This document shows positions 53,624 through 61,640 of a stretch of 64,000 nucleotides of DNA, in pieces. Position 1 is the first letter of the stretch; every line of letters begins with the position of its first letter. The notes below the pieces were generated by a model. That model worked only from the letters and a program-made list of their open reading frames with translations. It was not told the origin of the DNA and searched no databases. The stretch covers positions 1,144,001-1,208,000 of the forward strand of contig NZ_AP022848.1 of NCBI RefSeq assembly GCF_011764485.1, written 5' to 3'. A program made the translations under genes and the position numbers. This DNA is from Bosea sp. ANAM02. GTDB taxonomy: Bacteria > Pseudomonadota > Alphaproteobacteria > Rhizobiales > Beijerinckiaceae.

Positions 53624-53652
53624 CCGTAACGACGCCCGTTTGCGCTTGTCAA
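53624..53652 (-). promoter_or_regulatory. Probable housekeeping promoter of etfBA
   Basis: On the minus strand: TTGACA (53652-53647), 17 bases, TTACGG (53629-53624). The -35 is a perfect consensus. The etfB start is about 95 bases downstream. Confidence 0.55.
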
Positions 53653-53692
53653 CGTTCGTCCGGGCACGGCTCGGGGGCAAAACAGCGCGGCT

Positions 53693-54391
53693 TCAGCCAT
53701 GGGCGACCTTGCGCCCGAACAGGGCGATGCTGCGGTGCACGAAGAGCGGGGTCAGCGCGGCACCCGTCGCCAGCCCGCCGAGATGCGCCCACCAGCCGAC
53801 ATTGCCGTCGGCGCCGAACAGGGCGGAAGCGGCCTGCAGCAGGATCCAGCCGCCGAGCGCATAGAGCGCCGGGATATGGATCGGTATCCAGTTGAAGGCG
53901 AGGCCCCAGATCCGGACCCGCGGATAGATCATCAGATAGGAGGCGATGACGCCGGAGATGGCGCCCGAGGCACCGATCAGCGGCTGCTGCGAATCCGGAT
54001 ATAGGCCGGCGTGGAACAGCGAGCCGCCGAGCCCGCACAGGAAGAAGAAGGCGAGGAAGCGGGCATGGCCCATCGCGTCCTCGACATTGTCGCCGAAGAC
54101 CCAGAGGAACAGCATATTTCCGACGAGATGGGCGATGTTGGCATGCAGCAGGATGTTGCTGAACAGCGTCGCCCAGGCAGGTAGGTGGGCGAGACCTTCG
54201 GGCAGTTGCGCCGTGCCGAACAGCACCGAGGGAATCATGCCGAAGCCGGCCATGATCGCCAGCTCCGCGTCCTGCCCGGGCGAGAGCTGCAGCACGATCT
54301 GCAGGGCGAGACTGGCGCCGATCAGCCCATAGGTGATGTAGGGCGTTCGCATGAAGCGCAGCGGGACGCCGTCATGCAGGGGGACGAACAT
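53693..54391 (-). CDS. Rhomboid family intramembrane serine protease
   Basis: 232 residues and six to seven spans. Catalytic Ser142 is in GASGAISG and His203 in WWAHLGG. HANIAHLVGNMLFLWVFGDNVED is the conserved second-span histidine/asparagine region. It cleaves single-span membrane proteins. No partner substrate is evident. It lies 9 bases after the adenosyltransferase gene on the same strand, so both are likely cotranscribed. Confidence 0.95.
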   Translation of the reverse strand: MFVPLHDGVPLRFMRTPYITYGLIGASLALQIVLQLSPGQDAELAIMAGFGMIPSVLFGTAQLPEGLAHLPAWATLFSNILLHANIAHLVGNMLFLWVFGDNVEDAMGHARFLAFFFLCGLGGSLFHAGLYPDSQQPLIGASGAISGVIASYLMIYPRVRIWGLAFNWIPIHIPALYALGGWILLQAASALFGADGNVGWWAHLGGLATGAALTPLFVHRSIALFGRKVAHG

Positions 54392-54400
54392 GGCGCTTGC

Positions 54401-54982
54401 TCAGCGGTTCTGGCCGGGCACCCAGAGCACGTCACCGGCTGCCTTGGCGTTGAGATGGCGGGAGGCGACGAACAGGAAGTCCGAGAGGCGGTTGATGTAT
54501 TTCAGCGCGGGCGCGGCAACCATCTCGCCCTCGGTCGCGGCGAGTTCCGTCATCAGGCGTTCGGCCCGGCGGCTGACGGTGCGCGCAAGGTGGAGATGGG
54601 TCGCGGCCGGCGTGCCGCCCGGCAGGACGAAGGAACGCAGGGGAGCGAGCTCGGCATTGAGCAGGTCGATCTCGCTCTCGATCCGGTCGACCTGCGCCTG
54701 GACGATGCGCAAGGGCTCGAAGGCGAGGGGCTTGTCGGTCTCGGGCGTCGAGAGATCGGCGCCGAGATCGAAGAGATCGTTGCTGATCCGGCTGAGCATG
54801 GCGTCGACCAGGGCATCTTCCGCGGCAGCATGCAGGCGGGCGAGGCCGATACAGGCATTGGTCTCGTCGACCGTGCCGTAGGCGGCGACGCGCAGATCGA
54901 ATTTCGGGCGGCGCGGGCCGCTCGTCAGGCCGGTCGTGCCGTTGTCGCCGGTGCGCGTGTAGATGCGGTTGAGCTTGACCAT
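54401..54982 (-). CDS. Cob(I)alamin adenosyltransferase, PduO type
   Basis: 193 residues. The ATP-binding N-terminus is LNRIYTRTGDNGTTGLTSGPRRPKFDLRVAAYGTVDETNACIGLAR. The helical end includes FVLPGGTPAATHLHLARTVSRRAERL, with the conserved R-R-A-E-R. It forms adenosylcobalamin from cob(I)alamin and ATP. Its position near etfBA and a 3-hydroxyacyl-CoA dehydrogenase is typical of Hyphomicrobiales. No cobalamin riboswitch was seen upstream. Confidence 0.95.
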   Translation of the reverse strand: MVKLNRIYTRTGDNGTTGLTSGPRRPKFDLRVAAYGTVDETNACIGLARLHAAAEDALVDAMLSRISNDLFDLGADLSTPETDKPLAFEPLRIVQAQVDRIESEIDLLNAELAPLRSFVLPGGTPAATHLHLARTVSRRAERLMTELAATEGEMVAAPALKYINRLSDFLFVASRHLNAKAAGDVLWVPGQNR

Positions 54983-55040
54983 GCCATGCTTATAGCGCGG
55001 CGGCGGCCGGACGGAAGCGCGTTTGCGGCGGGCCGCCAGG

Positions 55041-55637
55041 TTAGAACGTGTAGCCGAGCCGCGCGCCGATATTGGCCGGGCCGCGGCTGCCGGCGCCCGG
55101 CTTGTCTGAGCAGCCGGCGGTGCTGAAATGCTCGAGCGTTGTTACGAGACTCCAGCGATCCGAGAGCCGGAAGCCGAGGGCGGCGGCCTCGCGCGTGCCG
55201 GTGTTGCAGCCGACGGCGAGGCGATTCTCGGGGACGACCAGCCCGGTCTTGCCGTCGTTCAACGCGGCGCCGAGGCTCGCCTCGACGAAGACGTCGCGGG
55301 TCACGTCGAAGGTCCAGGTCGCGCCAGCGTAGGCATAGCGCGTGCCGTTGAGATTGAGGCTGGCGCCGATGTTGAAACGCGGGATGAAGGCCGCCGCGAT
55401 CCGGTCGCTCAGCGGAACCAGGCGCGGCGACAGCAGGTCGGCGCTCAGGTTGGGCAGGCCGCTCTCCCGGCCGCCGGGATTGGCGAGGCCGGCGCCGACC
55501 CGCGCTTCCCAGGCGGGAGCCGGCGCTTCGGTGGCGGGGGCGTAGCTGGAGACGCTGCCGGAGAGGGACCGGGTCTGCGCCGGAGCGGCGGAGGCGGTCA
55601 GGCAAACGGCAAGGGATAGCAACGCGACGCGAACCAT
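55041..55637 (-). CDS. PagL-like acyloxyacyl hydrolase (lipid A 3-O-deacylase)
   Basis: 198 residues. ATG 55637 gives a clean signal peptide (VRVALLSLAVCLTASAAPAQ). The mature part is an outer-membrane beta-barrel. The C-terminal signature LVTTLEHFSTAGCSDKPGAGSRGPANIGARLGYTF resembles the PagL active-site strand, where His and Ser stand two residues apart. It would remove the 3-O acyl chain of lipid A. The third catalytic residue is not clear to me. The C-terminal phenylalanine is typical of barrel proteins. Confidence 0.8.
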   Translation of the reverse strand: MVRVALLSLAVCLTASAAPAQTRSLSGSVSSYAPATEAPAPAWEARVGAGLANPGGRESGLPNLSADLLSPRLVPLSDRIAAAFIPRFNIGASLNLNGTRYAYAGATWTFDVTRDVFVEASLGAALNDGKTGLVVPENRLAVGCNTGTREAAALGFRLSDRWSLVTTLEHFSTAGCSDKPGAGSRGPANIGARLGYTF

Positions 55638-55790
55638 GAGCCTTCGGCAATAAGCGTGTGAGCAGGCGTTAGTGAAGCACACATACTCGTGTCCGGAATG
55701 TGGCAGAACCCGGCAATCCGGGCTTCCGTCCACAAGCGGGAATGTTGCGTGTCTCTTTGATTTCAAAAGCTTGCGCGCAATGTCGCAGGC

Positions 55791-55979
55791 TCAGCCGTTC
55801 CGCCACCACAGCACGATGACGATCAGGACGATGGCGACGAACTGCAGGATCACACGCAGGCGCATCAGGCGCTGCGAGGTGTTGGCGCTGCCGCCGCGCA
55901 GCATGTTGATCAGCCCGAGCAGCAGGACGACGGCGACGGCGCCGACCGCGACGGACACGAGCGTATTCGAAAACGTCAT
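55791..55979 (-). CDS. Twin transmembrane protein (HIG1-like)
   Basis: 62 residues in two spans joined by a short basic loop: VSVAVGAVAVVLLLGLINML, RGGSANTSQRLMRLRVI, LQFVAIVLIVIVLWW. The RGGS..TSQRLMR.RV loop is conserved in this alphaproteobacterial family, which resembles the HIG1 domain of cytochrome oxidase factors. It usually sits close to the adenosyltransferase and ETF genes, as here, with a PagL-like gene inserted between. Confidence 0.87.
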   Translation of the reverse strand: MTFSNTLVSVAVGAVAVVLLLGLINMLRGGSANTSQRLMRLRVILQFVAIVLIVIVLWWRNG

Positions 55980-56051
55980 GGCGACAGGCTTAGGACGGTG
56001 CGAGGGACTTGGCCAGCGCCCAGATAGGGCCGGCGCCGGTTGGGAAGTGGG

Positions 56052-57332
56052 TCAGCTCGTCGCAGCCGTCTGCGCGAGGGCACGGCCGCGGACGGGCATC
56101 GAGAGGTCGTCTGCAAGCGCGCGGCAGATCGCGGGGAGGCCGTCGAGCAGGTCCGGCACATAGGCCTGGGACGGAGGCGGCCGGCGCGGCAGGGCGTGGA
56201 GCGCGGCGGCCATCACGCGCGGATCGCGCTCGCCCTCGCCGGTCTGGGAGGGATCGTAGAGGACATCGACCAGCTTGAGCTCGTCGGCGCGGCCGGCACG
56301 GATCGCCTGCTCCAGGCGCGGCCGGACCCGCGGCACGATCAGCGCCGGCTTGTCGAAGGACAGGATCTCGCAGAAGGTGTTGTAGCCGCCCATGGCGACG
56401 ACGCAGTGGGCCCGGTTCATCAGCAGCTCCAGGCGCGGCTCGAAGCCGAGTCCCTCGAGCTTGGGATTGCGGGCGATGCGCTCGGCGAATTCCTTGCGCT
56501 TCTCGCGCGACATGAAGGGGCCGAAGACGATGAGCGCCGGCAGTTCGATCGTCGGGTCGGCCTCATAGGCGGAGATCACCCAGTCGATCACGCCGGCGCC
56601 GTCGCCGCCGCCGCCGGGCGTAACCAGGATGAAGGGCTGCTTGGTGATGCGCGGATAGCGGTTCGGCGGCATCGGGCTCGGCACCGCGCGCTTGAGATAG
56701 CCCATGTAGCGGAGCTTGTCGGCGAAGCGATGCTGGTTCGGCAGGCCGGTCAGGGGCTGATAGACGTTGTCGAGACCGTAGACGAAGATGTCGTCATAGA
56801 CCGTGTCGAGCGCGTCAAGCGCGCCGTTGCGGCTCCATTCCTCCAGCACGGCGGCGGGCTCGTCGAGCACGTCGCGCAGGCCGAGCACGATGCGGGCGCC
56901 GCGCCGGCGCAGGATGTCGAGCGAGGGCTTCAATTCGCCGCGCAGGCCGACGGGCTCCTTGTCGACGATGACCACGTCGGGATCGAAGGAGAGCACGGTC
57001 TGCTTGATGATGTCGGTCCGCAGCCGGATGATGTCGTCGAGGTCGAGATTGAGATGATGCGGCTCGTAGCTGCCGTCGCTCTGCTTCTCGACGCCGGGAA
57101 TGCGGACGTAATCGACGCCGTCGCCGAACTGGAAGCTCGAGATCACCGACGAGCCGGAGACGATGATCACCGAGATATGCGGGAAGCTCGCGATCAGCGC
57201 ATTGGCGATGGCGCGGCAGCGGCGGATATGGCCGAGGCCGAAGGTGTCGTGGCTGTAGATCAGGACGCGCGGAGCATGGGGGCTACGCGGCGCGCGCTCG
57301 GCGCCGGCGAGATCGACGACGTTTGAAGGCAT
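56052..57332 (-). CDS. Glycosyltransferase, GT28-type (MurG-like fold)
   Basis: 426 residues. The N-terminal motif RVLIYSHDTFGLGHIRRCRAIANAL binds the acceptor. The nucleotide-sugar part has PFILVTPGGGGDGAGVIDWV and, near the C-terminus, VVAMGGYNTFCEILSFDKPALIVPRVRPRLEQAIRAGR. The fold is like MurG or monogalactosyldiacylglycerol synthases, and the acceptor here is unknown. It is the last of three minus-strand envelope-glycan genes, behind a 148-base gap with a -10 of TATAAT. Confidence 0.88.
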   Translation of the reverse strand: MPSNVVDLAGAERAPRSPHAPRVLIYSHDTFGLGHIRRCRAIANALIASFPHISVIIVSGSSVISSFQFGDGVDYVRIPGVEKQSDGSYEPHHLNLDLDDIIRLRTDIIKQTVLSFDPDVVIVDKEPVGLRGELKPSLDILRRRGARIVLGLRDVLDEPAAVLEEWSRNGALDALDTVYDDIFVYGLDNVYQPLTGLPNQHRFADKLRYMGYLKRAVPSPMPPNRYPRITKQPFILVTPGGGGDGAGVIDWVISAYEADPTIELPALIVFGPFMSREKRKEFAERIARNPKLEGLGFEPRLELLMNRAHCVVAMGGYNTFCEILSFDKPALIVPRVRPRLEQAIRAGRADELKLVDVLYDPSQTGEGERDPRVMAAALHALPRRPPPSQAYVPDLLDGLPAICRALADDLSMPVRGRALAQTAATS

Positions 57333-57403
57333 CGTAACGTCGCCCCCCGAAAAGGCCAGACGACCTCTTGGCGAGGACGAACGCAGTTGAAAACGATGGA
57401 ACG

Positions 57404-57432
57404 ATTATAACTGGTCGCAGGTGACGATCCAA
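57404..57432 (-). promoter_or_regulatory. Probable promoter of the GT28-type gene
   Basis: On the minus strand: TTGGAT (57432-57427), 17 bases, TATAAT (57409-57404). The -10 is a perfect consensus, the -35 is weak. The gene starts 72 bases downstream. Confidence 0.5.
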
Positions 57433-57480
57433 GCCTGTTGAAGCACCGTCCAGGATGATGATCCCGGCTTCCCGATGATG

Positions 57481-58278
57481 TCATCGGAGGCCGGAAACGC
57501 CGTTCGATATGGCGCCGGGTGGCACCACGAGCTGTCCGGGATCGATCGAGCGGATTGCTGGATGAGCGGTGGCTGCGCCCAGGATATCGGAGAGCGCGGA
57601 CCAGGCGGTGTCGTCGTGGTCGCGATGGTGGAGGAGCAGCCCCAGTTCGATGTCGCCGGCTTCGTCCTGTCGCTGCTGCGCGAGCAGGACGACGAGTTCA
57701 GCGAGAATGTCGGTGACAGGGCGTCCGACGCGTCCGCCCCGCCAGTCCATCACGTCGACATGGGTGTTGAGCAGGCGCGGGCCGCCGTCCGGGCCGAGAC
57801 GATAGCCGCGGAAGCAGGAGAGGCCGGCGAAGCCGAGTTCGCCGAGCCGCGCCGCATGGCTTTGGGCGATGCGGTTCCAGGGCGGCACGAAGATCGGCAG
57901 GAGGGCGTCGCCGAGAAGATCGTGCAGGCGCCGCCGGCCCTGCGCGATCTCGGCATCGACATCGGCTGCCTCGCGCTCGGCCCCGAACTCGGATTTCTTG
58001 CTGCCGGCGGGCGCATGGTTCCGATGGGTGGCGCCGTGCTGGCAGGGGCGCAACAGCGGCATGTCGCGCAGTGCTGCTGCGAGCGCGGGCTCGGCCAGCA
58101 GGGGGATGACGGCGAGCAGGATGGGCGCGGCAAGGCGCTCGGCCAGCTCCGACAGACGATCGAGGGCGGGGCTCGGCGCCACGGCGTCATCGTCGCGCAG
58201 CCAGAGGTCGATCTTGCGGCCGGCCGCGCTCCATTGATCGAGTTCGAGCGCGAGTGGCTGCCAGTGTGGGGCCTTCAT
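57481..58278 (-). CDS. Polysaccharide deacetylase-like protein (NodB fold)
   Basis: 265 residues. It has the NodB-like strand-helix order: IDLWLRDDDAVAPSPALDRL with the metal-binding aspartates, QHGATHRNHAP for the histidine pair, and VPPWNRIAQSHAARLGELGFAGLSCFRG for the arginine/aspartate region. It may N- or O-deacetylate a surface glycan. It overlaps the next glycosyltransferase start by 4 bases. A fold-back hairpin covers its stop codon (near 57466-57495). Confidence 0.8.
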   Translation of the reverse strand: MKAPHWQPLALELDQWSAAGRKIDLWLRDDDAVAPSPALDRLSELAERLAAPILLAVIPLLAEPALAAALRDMPLLRPCQHGATHRNHAPAGSKKSEFGAEREAADVDAEIAQGRRRLHDLLGDALLPIFVPPWNRIAQSHAARLGELGFAGLSCFRGYRLGPDGGPRLLNTHVDVMDWRGGRVGRPVTDILAELVVLLAQQRQDEAGDIELGLLLHHRDHDDTAWSALSDILGAATAHPAIRSIDPGQLVVPPGAISNGVSGLR

Positions 58279-59450
58279 GGCGTCGCTTTCCCGGATGGCG
58301 ATTGCAGCTTGGCGCCCCGGTTGCGTAGGGCAAGGGCGAGGCCTTCCGCCAGCCTTTCGGCTGCGCGCGCCGGCGAGCGCTCGGCGAGGATGAAGCGGCG
58401 GGCGGCCGCGCCCATGCTCTCGCGCCGCTTCCTGTCGCGCAGCAGGCCGGTCAGCGCTGCGGCCAGTGCGACTTCATCATGTTCGGGGACGAGCAGGGCG
58501 GTTTCGCCGGCGCGCACCGTCTCGGCGACGCCGCCGCTGTCGAAGGCGACGACCGGCAGGCCTGCCGCCTGGGCCTCGAGATAGACCAGTCCATAGGCTT
58601 CGCCGATGCCGGGCCAGAGGAAGATATCATGCCGGGGAAGCTCGGACAGGATCGCGTCGCGGTCGAGCCGGCCGCACCAGTTGACCCGGCCTTCGGGCAG
58701 GCTTGCGAAGGTGGCGGCGATCTCGGCATGGCACGGGCCGTCGCCGATGATGCTCAGCGTCCAGTCCTCGGTCCGGCATCGGTCGAGAATGCGGGCAAGC
58801 GCGAGATAGCTTTGCAGCTTGGCGCCTTGGCGCATCATGGCGACAGTGATCAGGCGCGGCGTGCCCGCCGGGGCGGCGGTCAGGGCCGGCTCGCTGCCGG
58901 GCGCGACGAAGGGCGGCAGTGGAAGCAGGGCCGTGCCGGCGTTCCGCCAGGGTTCGAGCCCCTGCCGGTCGCGTTCGGTGAAGTGGAAATGGACGTCGCC
59001 GTCCGCCAGCGCCTGCCGTGCGACGGCGCTGTGTGCGGCCCATTCGCCCGCCGCACGCCGGGGGGAATCGCTCGATTCGGCCGTCACATAGGCAATGCCG
59101 AGCGCCGCTGCGATCCCGGGTCCGAGGAAGTCGGGCGAGCGGTAGTAGTTGTGATAGGTGAACCAGAGATCGGGCCGCGGCTTGTCGTCCCGGTAGCCGG
59201 CGAGCAGGGCGTCGCGCAGGCGGTCGGCCTCGGCGGCGACGCTGGCGAAACGGGCGGGGTCGGGCTCGCGAAAATAGGTCTTCGGCGCCGCGACCGGCTC
59301 GACGGCATGGCCGAGGCTTTCGAGCGCGGCCATGAGCTGGCGCGCCATGCGGCGGTCGCCGGAGACGCCATCGTCCCCGAGCGGGTTGAGCGGTGTGTGG
59401 AAGGCGATGCGCAAGTTGGTCTTCGGGAGTGGCGACGGTGTGCGTCTCAC
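58275..59450 (-). CDS. Glycosyltransferase family 4 protein
   Basis: 391 residues. The two-domain GT-B fold is seen. The acceptor side is FHTPLNPLGDDGVSGDRRMARQLMAALESLGH, and the donor side has LSIIGDGPCHAEIAATFASLPEGRVNWCGRLDRDAILSELPRHDIFLWPGIGEAYGLVYLEAQAAGLPVVAFDSGGVAE, including the E-x7-E motif. It transfers an activated sugar in an envelope polysaccharide or glycolipid pathway. It lies 1 base from the stop of the ABC permease upstream, so the importer and glycan genes form one unit. Confidence 0.92.
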   Translation of the reverse strand: MRRTPSPLPKTNLRIAFHTPLNPLGDDGVSGDRRMARQLMAALESLGHAVEPVAAPKTYFREPDPARFASVAAEADRLRDALLAGYRDDKPRPDLWFTYHNYYRSPDFLGPGIAAALGIAYVTAESSDSPRRAAGEWAAHSAVARQALADGDVHFHFTERDRQGLEPWRNAGTALLPLPPFVAPGSEPALTAAPAGTPRLITVAMMRQGAKLQSYLALARILDRCRTEDWTLSIIGDGPCHAEIAATFASLPEGRVNWCGRLDRDAILSELPRHDIFLWPGIGEAYGLVYLEAQAAGLPVVAFDSGGVAETVRAGETALLVPEHDEVALAAALTGLLRDRKRRESMGAAARRFILAERSPARAAERLAEGLALALRNRGAKLQSPSGKATP

Positions 59451-59451
59451 G

Positions 59452-60639
59452 TCAGCGATAGGGATCGGCCGCGTCGCGCAGGCCGTCGCCGAGGAAGTTG
59501 AAGGCGAGGATGATCACGATCACGGGCACGACCGGATAGAGCAGCCAGGGATAGAGCGCCACCACGTTGATGTTCTGGGCCTCGTTGAGCATCACGCCCC
59601 AGCTCGTGATCGGCGGCCGCAAGCCCAGGCCGAGGAAGGACAGCGCCGTCTCGCCCAGGATGGTCTTGGGAATGGTGATGGTGGCCGAGGCGATGAGATG
59701 GCTCATGAAGCCCGGCACGAGATGCAGCGCGATGATGCGGCGCGGCTTCGCGCCCATGAGCTGGGCGGCGACGACGTAGTCCTCCTCGCGCAGCGAAAGC
59801 AGCTTCGAGCGCACTGATCGGGCGAGCCCGGTCCAGTCCATCAGGCCGAGGATCACGGTGATGCCGAAATAGACCAGCAGCGGGCTCCAGGTCGGCGGCA
59901 GGATCGAGGCCAGCGCCAGCCAGAGCGGGATATGCGGCAGCGACTGCACGATCTCGATGATGCGCTGGATGAAGAGGTCGACGCGGCCGCCGTAATAGCC
60001 GGCGATGCCGCCGATGATGACGCCGAGCACGAAGGAGACGGAGACGCCGAGCAGGCCGATCGAGAGCGAGATGCGCCCGCCATAGAGGATGCGCGAGAGC
60101 ATGTCGCGGCCGAGCCGGTCGGAGCCGAGCAGGAAGAAGGTGCCGCCTTCGGGCGCGCAGACGAGATGCGTGTTGCCGGGGATCAGGCCCCAGAAATTAT
60201 AGTCGTCGCCCTTGCAGAAGAAGCGCAGCTTCTGCGGGCGAGAGGTGTCCGCCTCGTACTCGCGCTTCAGGTTCTCCATGTTGAGGCGCATCGTGTAGGG
60301 ATAGACGAAGGGGCCGATGAAGCTGCCTTCGTGGAAGAGATGGACGCCCTGGCTGGGTGCCCTGATGAAATCGGTGTTGCGCGTCGTATAGTGAAAAGGC
60401 GCGAGGAATTCGGCAAAGGCCGCCATCGCGTAGATCGCGACGATCACGAAGGCGGAGATGACCGCGAGCTTGTGCTTGCGGAACTTCCACCACATCAATT
60501 GCCATTGCGAGGCGAGGTAGACCCGCTCCTGCTCCGGGGTCATCGCCTCGGTGGCATAGGGCTCGAACGGGGCCGTCGACACCTCGTGCGGCAGGGCTGC
60601 GCCGTCCGGCGGGAGATGATTGAGCGTCGTCGCCTTCAC
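59452..60639 (-). CDS. Oligopeptide/oligosaccharide ABC transporter permease (DppC/AgpC-like)
   Basis: 395 residues, longer than usual for DppC (about 300). The extra part is a periplasmic insert near residues 60-150 after span 1 with FHYTTRNTDFIRAPSQGVHLFHEG and LRFFCKGDDYNFWGLIPG. This insert recurs in rhizobial alpha-galactoside/opine-type importers. Then the permease core follows: LLGSDRLGRDMLSRILYGGRISL and EAA loop EEDYVVAAQLMGAKPRRIIALHLVPG. It works with the DppB-like permease overlapping by 4 bases. Confidence 0.93.
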   Translation of the reverse strand: MKATTLNHLPPDGAALPHEVSTAPFEPYATEAMTPEQERVYLASQWQLMWWKFRKHKLAVISAFVIVAIYAMAAFAEFLAPFHYTTRNTDFIRAPSQGVHLFHEGSFIGPFVYPYTMRLNMENLKREYEADTSRPQKLRFFCKGDDYNFWGLIPGNTHLVCAPEGGTFFLLGSDRLGRDMLSRILYGGRISLSIGLLGVSVSFVLGVIIGGIAGYYGGRVDLFIQRIIEIVQSLPHIPLWLALASILPPTWSPLLVYFGITVILGLMDWTGLARSVRSKLLSLREEDYVVAAQLMGAKPRRIIALHLVPGFMSHLIASATITIPKTILGETALSFLGLGLRPPITSWGVMLNEAQNINVVALYPWLLYPVVPVIVIILAFNFLGDGLRDAADPYR

Positions 60640-61637
60640 TTGGTCGCGGCTCCCTGAAGGCGGATGCGCGGATCCAGGATGGCGAGCGCGATATCCGAGA
60701 TCAGCACGCCGATCACGGTGAGGAAGGACAGAAACATCAGGAAGGAGCCGGCGAGATACATGTCCTGGCTCTGCAGGGCGCGGATCAGCAGAGGGCCCGT
60801 GGTCTGCAGCGAGAGCACGATGGCGACGACCTCGGCGCCCGAGACGATCGAAGGCAGGATGTCGCCGATATCCGAGATGAAGAAATTGAGCGACATGCGC
60901 AGGGGGTATTTCCGCAGCGCCTTGCCGGGCGGCAGCCCCTTGGCGCGGGCGGTGACGTAGTACTGCTTCTGCAGCTCGTCGAGGAGGTTGGCGCGCAGCG
61001 CCCGGATCATGCCGGCGGTGCCGCCGGCGCCGATGATGATGACGGGAATCCAGAGATGCTCCAGCACCGATTTGAGCTTGTCCCAGCTCATCGGCTGGTT
61101 GAGATAGGCGGGGTCGACGAGCCCGCCGATCGAGGTGCCGAACCAGATATTGGCGAAATACATGAAGACCAGCGCCAGCAGGAAATGCGGCACGGCGAGC
61201 CCGACGAGGCCGAGGAAGGTCAGCCCGTAATCGCCCCAGCTATATTGGTGCGTGGCCGAGTAGATGCCGATCGGGAACGCGACGATCCAGGTGAAGATGA
61301 TGGTCGCGAAGGAAACCATCATGGTCAGCAGCAGGCGATCGCCGACGATCTCGCGCACCGGGCGCTGATATTCGAAGGAGTAGCCCATGTCGCCCTGGAG
61401 CAGGCCCGCGACCCAGCGGACGTAGCGCTCCACCGGCGGCCTGTCGAAGCCGTATTCCTTCTTCAGGAACTCGATGCGGCTCATGTCCGCCTTCTCGCCC
61501 TGGGCCTGCATCTCGGCGGCGAGCGTCTCGAAGTAATCGCCTTCGGGCAGGTTGATCACGGTGAAGATCAGCGCGCTGGTGACGATCAGCGTCGGGATCA
61601 TGATCAGGATGCGCTTGAGGATGTAGCGGAGCAGCAC
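60636..61637 (-). CDS. Oligopeptide/oligosaccharide ABC transporter permease (DppB/AgpB-like)
   Basis: 333 residues. The first span is LKRILIMIPTLIVTSALIFTVINLPEGDYFETL, and the core contains YVRWVAGLLQGDMGYSFEYQRPV, LRANLLDELQKQYYVTARAKGLPPGKALRKYPLRMSLN and DPRIRLQG near the end. It lies 3 bases after the receptor gene stop and overlaps the next permease by 4 bases. Confidence 0.95.
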   Translation of the reverse strand: MLLRYILKRILIMIPTLIVTSALIFTVINLPEGDYFETLAAEMQAQGEKADMSRIEFLKKEYGFDRPPVERYVRWVAGLLQGDMGYSFEYQRPVREIVGDRLLLTMMVSFATIIFTWIVAFPIGIYSATHQYSWGDYGLTFLGLVGLAVPHFLLALVFMYFANIWFGTSIGGLVDPAYLNQPMSWDKLKSVLEHLWIPVIIIGAGGTAGMIRALRANLLDELQKQYYVTARAKGLPPGKALRKYPLRMSLNFFISDIGDILPSIVSGAEVVAIVLSLQTTGPLLIRALQSQDMYLAGSFLMFLSFLTVIGVLISDIALAILDPRIRLQGAATK

Positions 61638-61640
61638 GGG

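Noticed and set aside
54983..55040. Cobalamin riboswitch before the adenosyltransferase gene
   Set aside because: The gap is only 58 bases and has no B12-box-like core.
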